From positions 1 through 37,789 of the forward strand of contig JABGWD010000212.1 in the NCBI GenBank assembly GCA_018645725.1: DNA of 37,789 bases, read 5' to 3'. Of the stretch, positions 24,733 through 32,264 are shown piece after piece. The DNA is from Opitutia bacterium. GTDB lineage: Bacteria; Verrucomicrobiota; Verrucomicrobiia; Opitutales; Seribacteraceae. Below the pieces are notes generated by a model. That model was not told the origin of the DNA, made no database searches, and saw only the letters and a list, made by a program, of their open reading frames with translations. Both the position numbers and the translations under genes were made by a program. Numbering within the stretch: position 1 is the stretch's first letter; each line of letters starts with the position of its first letter.

Positions 24733-25491
24733 TCAGGAGAGCAGTTTTCCGAAAGAACGGGGAAGTGGCGCCTCCGCAGTGAAATCGAGGTTTTCCCCCT
24801 CGAATTCCACGGAGAAACTAATATTGGTTGCATGTAGGAACAGACGGTCGATCTTGGCTGCCCGGGCAAATTTCCGATTCAGTGAAAAGTTACCATAGCT
24901 CTTGTCCCCCAGGATCGGCATTCTTCTCAAGGCGCATTGTACGCGAAGTTGATGAGTTCTGCCTGTTTGCGGAACGAGTTTAAGCAGATTGAGTCCATAA
25001 AGTCCCGACCTCTCCCTTTCCATATGGGCTTTTGTTATTGCAGTCGGTCCCTTCCCGCGAGAAACGCGGATCTTTCCTTTGTCCCTTTTCTCGATCAAGT
25101 TGTCTTTCCAAGTTTCATTTCCGAAATTCCTTCCTGAAGGAATGACGATGGCATGGTAGGTCTTTCTTACCTCTCTTTGGGCAAATGCATCCTTGAGGCA
25201 GTTGGCCAGTTTCTTCGTTGATGCCCCAAGGATCACGCCGGAGGTAGGTGAGTCGAGTCGATGCAGAAGGAAGATCTTGTTTGTCTTGCCTTGCTCGTCT
25301 TTCCATAAATAGGCCTCCTCTTCGCTGTCATAATCCGCGTCAAGCAAACTTCTGGTCCGCTTGCCGCCATTTCCCTTGTTGGGATGCGATAGGACTCCAG
25401 GGGCTTTTTCAAAAGCCCAAATGCCAGCATCGTGACTTGCGATAACCTGGCATTGCCGATCGATGGGGATATCGGAGCAAACCGGGTTCAT
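24733..25491 (-). CDS. RluA-family RNA pseudouridine synthase (second copy)
   Basis: A 252-residue pseudouridine synthase with catalytic motif HRLDSPTSG (77-85, Asp80), the N-terminal EKAPGVLSHP (28-37) and RTHQLRVQ near residue 178. It lacks an S4 domain. A 25-residue insertion (about 39-70) between the first motif and the catalytic loop sets it apart from the paralogue at 8229. Its start overlaps the stop of the TonB-like gene by four bases (ATGA), so it is the last gene of the operon running from 31307. The target RNA is unknown, and there is no clear functional link to the upstream genes. Confidence 0.92.
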   Translation of the reverse strand: MNPVCSDIPIDRQCQVIASHDAGIWAFEKAPGVLSHPNKGNGGKRTRSLLDADYDSEEEAYLWKDEQGKTNKIFLLHRLDSPTSGVILGASTKKLANCLKDAFAQREVRKTYHAIVIPSGRNFGNETWKDNLIEKRDKGKIRVSRGKGPTAITKAHMERERSGLYGLNLLKLVPQTGRTHQLRVQCALRRMPILGDKSYGNFSLNRKFARAAKIDRLFLHATNISFSVEFEGENLDFTAEAPLPRSFGKLLS

Positions 25492-26579
25492 CGGTAGCGA
25501 AAGCTTATGGTGACTTCATCCGATTGCCCGAAGTCCTTGATCATCTCCTTGGTCCATGCTCCGAAGGGGACGCGTGAGGCAATTGCCTGCCTGCACAATT
25601 CTGCGGGCAGGGAAGATTTTCCGGCATCCAGTCTGGTAAGTTTCTCTATTTTTCCCGTGGGCAGAAGAGTGAAGCGAAAGGTGACGGCGCCTGGCACGCG
25701 ATCTTTCTGTAGAAACCGAAGCGATCCGGTGGCGAGTTGATGCCATTGTTCCTCAATGGATTTCAGCATTTCCTGCAAATAAACCCCGTAAGGATGGAGG
25801 CGACATTCTATGGCAACGGTCCCAATCCGGTGAGCAGTGGTTGAACTTTTCATGAGTGGGCCCCGTATTAACTCGGGCGAGAGTTTGGGTCTGGGTTGCT
25901 GTCTTGGTGCTGTCAAAGCCGAATCGCTTTGATTGGCCAAGCTTTGGCCAGTGGATTGAGCCAAGAGGACAGTCTTGCTTTTCTCCCCGTCATCCTCGCT
26001 TTTTTGAAAATGGATGCCTTCTTCGGATTTTCCGTCCTGCAGGTCGGTCTCCGAAGAGATTGCCTGCTGAGGAGGAAGATTGTTTTCCGGGGTTTGCAAG
26101 CTTTCGTTTTTTGGTTGAGCGGGGGGAGTCTGGTTTGTTGGGGTTTGTTCCGAAGAGGTCGCTATCTTGACCGTCTCTTCCTCGCCTTTCACTTCCGGAG
26201 TGTCATCCGTTGCAGTGGAAGCGGATGGTTCGGGTTGTGCGGACTGTTGGTCCCTGAATGAAAAGTTGGAGGTCTCGTCCGGTGGGTTCTCGGGTACTTC
26301 GCTATTGGCTTCGACAAAGCGCTTTTCGGTGAAATGTATTGGCAGGGGAGGGGGGGGAGTCCACCTGACTTGGACTGCCGTCATTGATTGGGGTTGCCTG
26401 TCTCGATTGGCGGACAGGTCGGTGGCGATTGTGAATTCGCCAAAGGCAATCAAGCAAGCAAGAGCCATTATCCCTCCTGCTGCAAAAGAGCCTAGTCCAC
26501 CGGAATGGGGCTTGACCGAACCCTTGGTCGATGAATTGTGTGGCGAGTCTTGCTCTCGGTGAGGAGCGCTAGGCATCAC
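25488..26579 (-). CDS. TonB-like protein, C-terminal TonB domain
   Basis: A 363-residue protein. One membrane helix (about 28-52), with the short cytoplasmic start typical of TonB, is followed by a PPPPLP motif and a long Pro/Gln/Glu/Ser-rich periplasmic stretch (about 75-240). The C-terminal 105 residues resemble a TonB_C/TolA-like domain (YLQEMLKSIEEQWHQLA; VTFRFTLLPTGKIEKLTRLDAG; SLPAELCRQAI; FPFGAW-type end; VTISFRYR). TonB normally passes proton-motive energy from ExbBD to outer-membrane receptors. Neither ExbBD nor a receptor is present here. Its start overlaps the stop of the Tat-exported isomerase by about 11 bases; Met2 (26576) is an alternative start. A TolA-like or peptidoglycan-linking role is possible. 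Confidence 0.75.
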   Translation of the reverse strand: MMPSAPHREQDSPHNSSTKGSVKPHSGGLGSFAAGGIMALACLIAFGEFTIATDLSANRDRQPQSMTAVQVRWTPPPPLPIHFTEKRFVEANSEVPENPPDETSNFSFRDQQSAQPEPSASTATDDTPEVKGEEETVKIATSSEQTPTNQTPPAQPKNESLQTPENNLPPQQAISSETDLQDGKSEEGIHFQKSEDDGEKSKTVLLAQSTGQSLANQSDSALTAPRQQPRPKLSPELIRGPLMKSSTTAHRIGTVAIECRLHPYGVYLQEMLKSIEEQWHQLATGSLRFLQKDRVPGAVTFRFTLLPTGKIEKLTRLDAGKSSLPAELCRQAIASRVPFGAWTKEMIKDFGQSDEVTISFRYR

Positions 26580-27477
26580 AAACTTCGGCCGCGTGTCGCA
26601 AGGCGAGTCCCTTGTCTTTCCATGTCGGAATGAACTCCTGAGCGACGTAACCCTCGTAGCCGGTCTCCAGAATGGCTCGCATGACGGCGGGATAATTGAT
26701 TTCTTGGGCGTCGTCCAGTTCTGCTCGTCCAGGGTTGCCTGCGGTGTGGTAGTGGCCGATTACGTCCTTGTACTCCCTGATGCGCCGGATTACGTCCCCG
26801 TTCATGACTTGAACGTGATAGACGTCGAAAAGGAGCTTGAAGCTGGGGGAACCGATTTGATTGATCATTTTGACGCAATGATCAACGTCGTCGCCAAAGT
26901 ATCCCGGATGCCCCTTCATGGGATGAGAATCATCCCTTGAGTTGAGGTGTTCCAAGCAAAGGGTGACATTTTTCTTCTCGGCCAAAGGAATGACCTTTTT
27001 CCAGCATTCCAGGCAGTTGTTTTGCGCTTCATCTGCGTCAATGCCTTGTTCTTTCATGCCCGTAAAGGTGATCACTCTTTTGTAACCGGCTTCTGCGCAT
27101 AGTTCGATGGCTTCGGTAAGCTTGGCAATGCATTCTTCGTGATTCTTCGGGTTGACCGGACCTTTCTTGAATCCGTGGCTTCCGACCAAGGAGACGTCCA
27201 TTCCTAGTTTCTTGACAAGAGGGTAGTGCTTGCGGGAAATTCCTTCCATTGCCACAAGTCCGATTTCCTTGCATAGCTTTGCCAGCTCGGGGGTTGGCAT
27301 CGGGTTAAAGGTCCAGCCCATGATGGATTGCTTGATGCGTCCTTTCTTGATTCGAAACTTGGGATTGGCTCTTTTCTTGGGAGCCTGAGCCCGTGAAGTG
27401 CCTGGGGCGGTTAATCCGGTTGCCACGAGGGTTGTGGCTGCGACTGATTTGATAATGGAGCGTCTATTGGTTTTCAT
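26569..27477 (-). CDS. Tat-exported TIM-barrel sugar isomerase/epimerase
   Basis: A 302-residue protein of the hydroxypyruvate isomerase/xylose isomerase-like TIM-barrel family. The start at ATG 27477 overlaps the stop of the Nramp-like gene (ATGA). It opens MKTNRRSIIKSVAATT, a twin-arginine signal, with cleavage near SRA-Q (30-31). The metal site expected in this family is present: Glu176 in LCLEHLN, Asp218 in LLFDVYHVQ, His244 in GHYHTAGNPGR, and Glu281 in VAQEF. Exported members are frequent in Planctomycetes and Verrucomicrobia, and few have known substrates. A frame extension to 27555 is open but would bury the Tat signal. Confidence 0.88.
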   Translation of the reverse strand: MKTNRRSIIKSVAATTLVATGLTAPGTSRAQAPKKRANPKFRIKKGRIKQSIMGWTFNPMPTPELAKLCKEIGLVAMEGISRKHYPLVKKLGMDVSLVGSHGFKKGPVNPKNHEECIAKLTEAIELCAEAGYKRVITFTGMKEQGIDADEAQNNCLECWKKVIPLAEKKNVTLCLEHLNSRDDSHPMKGHPGYFGDDVDHCVKMINQIGSPSFKLLFDVYHVQVMNGDVIRRIREYKDVIGHYHTAGNPGRAELDDAQEINYPAVMRAILETGYEGYVAQEFIPTWKDKGLALRHAAEVCDA

Positions 27478-29033
27478 AGGAATAGTTTCGCATAGGCTTG
27501 GTAAATTCCCACTACGAGGAAGGCGGCGAAGGAAAGCCACAGGAAGAAGTCCCATGTTTTGCCGGGACGGAGTTGGTCATCGCACTTTTGGTAGCGGAAG
27601 TACAGAACTGCAAAACCGATTAAGGGAAGCATGATTGCTTGCAGGGTTCCGGCAATGAGAACGAGGACGACTGGCTTGGGGAAAAATACGTAACAAAGGA
27701 CGCTTAACAAAGGGAGAATGACGCCTGCCCACTTGAGTCCCACTGAACGGGTTCGTTCATTGAATTTTACGATACCCGTAACCGAGCCCACATCTACTGC
27801 GAGCCGACTTTGTGCCGCGATGGCTACGTAAAAAGTGGAAAACAGAACGGCAAATGCACCAAACAGAAAGAGGTTCTGGGCGAAGTCTCCAAAAACGGGT
27901 TGGTACATGGCAGAAAGGGTTTGGATCATCTCCGAGCCTTCCGGAATGAGGTTTGATCTTCCCAATACGGCAGCCCCCAAAAGATAAAAGGCAATGGTGC
28001 AAAAGGTATAGACGATCATGGCACCCCATGAGTCCCAATGCATGACTCGCATCCATCCTTTGGCCCTGCGAATCCAATTTTCGCTTTCATCACGCTTCCC
28101 GACAAACTTGCCGTACCCTTTCTCCAAGCACCAATAGGGATAGGCCAAAAGCTCCGATGCCCCTACGCCGATAATCCCGAAAGTTGCGAGGGCTGTAATC
28201 AAGGGCTTGTTTCCTTCCGGAAAGCCAAAGGAGAGTCCTCGTTTCAATTCTACCATGGTTACGGCCCATTTGTCATAGCTCTGTAGGGCAAAGAGGTTGG
28301 CTATGGTTATGACGGTAAAGGCTGCAACCAGGAAAACGGAAAATCTTTCGATGAAGGAAAATTTCCCCCATACCAAAAGAAAAATGGCCGCTACGGTTAA
28401 AATGAGAGACCAATAGATATGGTCATTGGCTTTGGGTACTTCTCCCATGGCCTCTATTTCGGAGGTCATGACTTCAATCTGTTTTTGAAGGAATTTTCCT
28501 TCCTTTTCAAAATCGCCGACCCCTAAGTTTGCAAACTCCGCTTTTTTGACGTCAAGGCTGACTTTGCTGGCTATGTTTTTGTTATATAGTTCCCCCTCTT
28601 CGGTGAGGGGAATGCTTATGGCCATGGCTTGACCCACTCCACCCACAATTCCTCCCTGTTGACCTAGAATGGAAACAAACATCAAAAGCCAATAGCAAAT
28701 GATCCAGTTGGCTTGAATCTTTCGCTTGCCCAGATTGAAGCGTATAATGGGTCCCGGAACTTCGTTAAGGGCGGCCAAAGTAGTCTTGCCATTGGTTATT
28801 GCGTAACGGCCAAGTTCAATTTGGGCGAACACTTTGATGACGCATCCTAAAATAATCAGCCAGAGAAAATCAAAATGTGCCTCCGCTCCAGTTCTGGTTG
28901 TGGCAATTAGTTCGCCGGAACCCACGATCGAACCGGCCAGGATCATTCCGGGGCCAATATTCCTCAAAATACCAATTGTGGTGGTAGGGGCTTCGCGAAT
29001 TCCTTCGGGGCGCTCTTTGGATTCAGTGGTCAT
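27474..29033 (-). CDS. Nramp-like membrane transporter with non-standard motif
   Basis: A 519-residue protein with about eleven or twelve membrane helices in the Nramp/LeuT-type arrangement. In helix 1 the metal-binding Asp-Pro-Gly-Asn of true Nramp transporters is replaced by GSIVGSGELIATT (34-46), and in helix 6 the Met-Pro-His is replaced by GASELLAYPYW (291-301). A loop insertion of about 60 residues (about 143-205), predicted helical and charged, lies between helices four and five. It is therefore not expected to carry manganese or iron; Nramp-related proteins of this type in Planctomycetes and Verrucomicrobia have no tested substrate. It overlaps the isomerase start and lies 15 bases after the sulfatase, so it likely moves a compound handled by these enzymes. 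Confidence 0.85.
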   Translation of the reverse strand: MTTESKERPEGIREAPTTTIGILRNIGPGMILAGSIVGSGELIATTRTGAEAHFDFLWLIILGCVIKVFAQIELGRYAITNGKTTLAALNEVPGPIIRFNLGKRKIQANWIICYWLLMFVSILGQQGGIVGGVGQAMAISIPLTEEGELYNKNIASKVSLDVKKAEFANLGVGDFEKEGKFLQKQIEVMTSEIEAMGEVPKANDHIYWSLILTVAAIFLLVWGKFSFIERFSVFLVAAFTVITIANLFALQSYDKWAVTMVELKRGLSFGFPEGNKPLITALATFGIIGVGASELLAYPYWCLEKGYGKFVGKRDESENWIRRAKGWMRVMHWDSWGAMIVYTFCTIAFYLLGAAVLGRSNLIPEGSEMIQTLSAMYQPVFGDFAQNLFLFGAFAVLFSTFYVAIAAQSRLAVDVGSVTGIVKFNERTRSVGLKWAGVILPLLSVLCYVFFPKPVVLVLIAGTLQAIMLPLIGFAVLYFRYQKCDDQLRPGKTWDFFLWLSFAAFLVVGIYQAYAKLFL

Positions 29034-29048
29034 TTCAGGGTCCTGACG

Positions 29049-30485
29049 TTATCGCCAGTCGTTTGCCCAATTGGCGTTGTCATAGTGGCTGCGGATCCGC
29101 CACTCGCGCAGATTGTCCAAGAGCATTTTTCGCGTTTCGAGATGTTCGGGTTCGTTCCAGAGGTTTTGGGTTTCTCCCGGGTCCTTTGCCAGATCAAAAA
29201 GTTGCCCATCCTCTTCATCAAGAAAATGAACCAATTTCCACTCTTTGCTTCGAACCATGGTCATGAACTCGGTATCGGTAAGAATAAGATCCTTCGCTTG
29301 CTCCGCATAGACGTATTCGCGACCCGTCCACGACGCATCTTCTTCAAGAGCGGGGAGAATGCTTTGAGCTTCCATTGTTTCGGGAAAGTCCGCACCGGCC
29401 ATTTCGAGTATTGCAGGTCCCAGGTCCATAAGCTGGATGAGGTCGTCGATCTTCCGACCTCCTTGAAAACGCGAGGGAGAATGCACGATGAGCGGAACCC
29501 GCGTGATTTCATCATACATGGTCCACTTTTGGCTATGCCCGTGATCGGTGAGACAGTCTCCGTGGTCACTTGAAAAAATTACGATCGTATTTTCGAGAAG
29601 GCCTTTCTCCTCGAGAGTCTTCATTATTTGCCCGACTTTCTCGTCTATGAGAGTGACGTTGGCCAAGTAATGCTTTCTTTGCCGGATTCTGTTTTCTTCT
29701 GTCGGCTCCAATTGATGCACGACGGAATCGTGATCGATTTCGACATTGTGCGTCCGCATCCCCTTGTAGGCTTTGGGTTGTCCGTCCAAATCCTCCTTGG
29801 TTACGGGTGTGACGGGAACATCCACGTCCTCGTAGAGATCGAGAAACCGAGGGGGAGGGTCATAGGGAGGATGGGGCCCGGGGAAGCCGACTTCGAGGAA
29901 GAAGGGTTTTTGCCCATCATATTCTTCGAGCCACTTGACCGCCCTGTTTCCAGTAAAGGCGTCCGAATGGGTGTCTTCGGGCAGATCCCAAGAGAATGCT
30001 CCCAGGCAGTCACGGTAGTCCGGTCTTTGTCGGTAAAGAATTCTTTTCTGCTTCTCCACCCCAATTTCCTCCAAATGTTTTTCCCATTCGTCTTGGAATT
30101 CGGCTCCTTCGAGGAAACGGTCTTTGTTTTCCACCACCTGACGTTCATGGAACCCGCAGGGGGTGGTGAATGGCCAAGTGTGCATTTTCCCAACGTTAGC
30201 GCAGTGGTAACCCGAATCCGCGAGGTTTTCGATCCAACTTCTGGTCCAATTGTCGGCATTCTTGAGAATCCCCGTGGTGTGTGGGTAATGGCCGGTAAAG
30301 AGGCTTGCCCGGGAAGGAGCGCAGGAGGGGGCGGTAACGTGACATTGAGTGAAGCTGACGCCTTCCTCGACCAACCTGTCCAAGTTGGGCGTGATGCAGT
30401 GCGGGTGACCTAATGCAGCAATGGTATCATGGCGTTGTTGATCGGTTAGGATGAAAAGAACGTTGGGGGGAGCGGTCATCGGCAT
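29049..30485 (-). CDS. Cytoplasmic sulfatase (arylsulfatase/choline-sulfatase type)
   Basis: A 478-residue type I sulfatase that removes sulfate from an organic sulfate ester. Its signature is SCAPSRASLFTGHYP (54-68), where Cys55 is converted to formylglycine by a separate enzyme; the Cys-x-Pro-Ser-Arg type fits aerobic or FGE-dependent maturation. Metal ligands are Asp15-Gln16 (ILTDQQR) near the start, and SSDHGD near residue 315, with Lys/His in GHSQKW. There is no signal peptide, unlike most sulfatases from marine Verrucomicrobia, so the substrate must be imported. The nine-base gap to the upstream epimerase gene and 15-base gap to the transporter indicate one operon. Alternatives such as phosphonate monoester hydrolase share this fold. 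Confidence 0.92.
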   Translation of the reverse strand: MPMTAPPNVLFILTDQQRHDTIAALGHPHCITPNLDRLVEEGVSFTQCHVTAPSCAPSRASLFTGHYPHTTGILKNADNWTRSWIENLADSGYHCANVGKMHTWPFTTPCGFHERQVVENKDRFLEGAEFQDEWEKHLEEIGVEKQKRILYRQRPDYRDCLGAFSWDLPEDTHSDAFTGNRAVKWLEEYDGQKPFFLEVGFPGPHPPYDPPPRFLDLYEDVDVPVTPVTKEDLDGQPKAYKGMRTHNVEIDHDSVVHQLEPTEENRIRQRKHYLANVTLIDEKVGQIMKTLEEKGLLENTIVIFSSDHGDCLTDHGHSQKWTMYDEITRVPLIVHSPSRFQGGRKIDDLIQLMDLGPAILEMAGADFPETMEAQSILPALEEDASWTGREYVYAEQAKDLILTDTEFMTMVRSKEWKLVHFLDEEDGQLFDLAKDPGETQNLWNEPEHLETRKMLLDNLREWRIRSHYDNANWANDWR

Positions 30486-30494
30486 ATCGGTGAA

Positions 30495-31307
30495 TCAGGA
30501 AAAATATTTGTGGTAGGAATCAATGGTTTGCCGGGCCGCCGTGTCGGGATCGGGCCAATCGAACGCTTCGGCGGACACGCAACCTTCGTATTCGATGTCA
30601 GTCAGTGCCCGGGCAATCGGTTCGATCTCGGTGTGCCCATAGCCTACGGGTCTGCGGTTGCTGTCTGCAAAGTGGACGTGCCCCACGTGTTTTGCTCCGT
30701 CCACGAGGGACTGGGCTATATTTTGCTCCTCGATGTTCATGTGAAAAAGGTCAGCCAGGAGAGAAACGCCTGTCGTTTGCAGCCCATCCAGGAATTCGCA
30801 TCCATCCCCAAAGCGATTGAACAAATTGGTTTCATACCGATTCAGCGGTTCGTAAATAAGAAAAGTTCCGGCATTCTTTGATTTTTCTCCCAATTCCTCA
30901 AGAGCATCTCCCAACCATTTCAGGCATTCTTCGCGGTTTGCCGTTTCGTTTGAACTTCCCTGCATGGAACCTATGATCGCTGGCGCTCCGTGCTCCGCGC
31001 CGAATTCGATCATTTCACCAACGAAGGTACGGGCGTCCTGGCGAATGGATGGATCGGGATCGGTAAGGGTTAGGCCCTTGATGACTTTTCCCGCTCCCGT
31101 ACCAACAGCTCCAAGTTGCAAGTTGTTTTCCTGCAGCAAGCGTTTCAACTCACCGGGATCACCTGCGGAGGGTCCGTCGGTGAATAACTCGATTGCGGAG
31201 AACCCAAATTCGGCTGTTTTTCGGATCCCCGTCGCAAGGTCATCCCAAAGTACCCAAGGGCCTCCGCGCAAGGAAGGAACAAGCGATAGCGTAAGACAAG
31301 GTTTCAT
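30495..31307 (-). CDS. Cytoplasmic TIM-barrel sugar isomerase/epimerase
   Basis: A 270-residue cytoplasmic protein of the AP-endonuclease-2/hydroxypyruvate isomerase-like fold. The metal-binding residues are visible: Glu153 (IYEPLNRYE), Asp186 (LLADLFHMNIEE), His212 (GHVHFADSNRRPVGYGH) and Glu247 (SAEAFDWP). This pattern (EPLNR, DxxHMN, HxADSNR-PxGxG) matches 3-epimerase/5-keto-4-deoxyuronate-like sugar isomerase families more than endonucleases. It is the first gene of the operon ending at 24733. About 40 bases separate it from the terminator of the upstream gene, so its promoter must lie close to or within that terminator. Confidence 0.88.
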   Translation of the reverse strand: MKPCLTLSLVPSLRGGPWVLWDDLATGIRKTAEFGFSAIELFTDGPSAGDPGELKRLLQENNLQLGAVGTGAGKVIKGLTLTDPDPSIRQDARTFVGEMIEFGAEHGAPAIIGSMQGSSNETANREECLKWLGDALEELGEKSKNAGTFLIYEPLNRYETNLFNRFGDGCEFLDGLQTTGVSLLADLFHMNIEEQNIAQSLVDGAKHVGHVHFADSNRRPVGYGHTEIEPIARALTDIEYEGCVSAEAFDWPDPDTAARQTIDSYHKYFS

Positions 31308-31347
31308 ATCACTGACACCTTGACCTTAGTGGGGGAGAAAATAAAGG

Positions 31348-31380
31348 AAAAAGCCTCTTCCCCAAGAAAATGGGGCAGGC
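31348..31380 (-). terminator. Rho-independent terminator after the proline-rich gene
   Basis: On the minus strand the arms GCCT-CCCCA and TGGGG-AGGC fold around a short loop, and five T follow. It lies 17 bases after the stop of the gene at 31397 and separates it from the operon that starts at 31307. Confidence 0.8.
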
Positions 31381-31396
31381 GAGAGGGAGGGAATGC

Positions 31397-32152
31397 TCAG
31401 GCGTTCGGTTTGACCGGAATGAAGGGGTTGTCGTTCAGGGGGACAATTTCAACTGGTTTGCCTGGCAATTCGTTCAGATTCTTTCCCGGAGGGCGGGGAG
31501 GATTGACAGGGTTGTCCAATTCGTCGGCAAACGGATCTTGATCGGGCAGGTTTGGAGAAGGCTTGGGCCCGTCCAGCGGATTCGGTGTCACGTTCAGTCC
31601 GGGTTTGCGAGCGGGAGGTGCAAAAGGGGTGCCGTCAAGGGTGGGCAGATTTTCCTCGGGATCAAGCACTGGGCCCAGTTCATTTTTTTGACCGGGAAGA
31701 CCAGGGGATGCTCCTGCTCCGGACAAAGGGGCATATTTTCTTTTCATGGGATCCGCCAAGCCTTCAAAAGGGTCGTTTGATTTTTTAAAGCGAGGACTGA
31801 TTCCGGTATTAATGAAATCAACCGGTCTCGTTGCCAAGGAAGGCAAATAAATGCGTCGGGGTACTTTGTACCGTTTGTCGAATGGATTCGGGACCATGAC
31901 GTTCTTTCTTTCGGAGTCTGGAACGTAACCTTTTTTCATCAACCATTCCATGGTTCCGCCTCTGGGCAGAACCCACTGGTCATTGATTTTGAGTGCGGTG
32001 GGGAGTCCTTCCGCATCAAACCAACCGTTTTGCTCCCCCCCGATCGCAGGCCTCAGGCGGAAATCATCTTTCTTCCCGGTTTGCTTCGCTCCTGCAAAAA
32101 AGCAAAACATGCAAAGCATCGCCAAGGATATTGTCGCTGTCCTTTTCCTCAT
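31397..32152 (-). CDS. Secreted proline-rich protein of unknown function
   Basis: A 251-residue exported protein with a signal peptide (residues 1 to about 22, MRKRTATISLAMLCMFCFFAGA). The mature part is polar. After a possible folded stretch (RLRPAIGGEQNGWFDAEGLPTALKINDQWVLPRGGTMEWLMKKGYVPDS), it becomes strongly proline-rich (LPGQKNELGPVLDPEENLP; PPARKPGLNVTPNPLDGPKPSP; NPPRPPGKNLNELP). Short, loosely repeated DPF and DNPF elements (NPFDKR, NDPFEGL, DPFADELDNP, DNPFIP) are scattered along it. I know no family. It has a good promoter and its own terminator, so it is a single-gene unit. Confidence 0.75.
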   Translation of the reverse strand: MRKRTATISLAMLCMFCFFAGAKQTGKKDDFRLRPAIGGEQNGWFDAEGLPTALKINDQWVLPRGGTMEWLMKKGYVPDSERKNVMVPNPFDKRYKVPRRIYLPSLATRPVDFINTGISPRFKKSNDPFEGLADPMKRKYAPLSGAGASPGLPGQKNELGPVLDPEENLPTLDGTPFAPPARKPGLNVTPNPLDGPKPSPNLPDQDPFADELDNPVNPPRPPGKNLNELPGKPVEIVPLNDNPFIPVKPNA

Positions 32153-32161
32153 AAATATGTA

Positions 32162-32189
32162 AATAATCCAAGTTTGCCTGTTTTGTCAA
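32162..32189 (-). promoter_or_regulatory. Sigma-70-like promoter of the proline-rich gene
   Basis: A perfect -35 TTGACA (minus strand, 32189-32184) is followed after 15-16 bases by an AT-rich -10 region GATTATT (32168-32162). Transcription would start about three bases before the ATG at 32152, again a nearly leaderless message. Confidence 0.5.
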
Positions 32190-32264
32190 CTTTTCGGAAA
32201 GAATTTAATTCAAATAGTTTGAATGCTTTGCTCGATTCGCGGGATTTGGCAACCATCAACCGAC

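Noticed and set aside
29628-30413. 261-codon plus-strand frame opposite the sulfatase
   Set aside because: It is a shadow of a gene with complete sulfatase motifs; no promoter or family match of its own.
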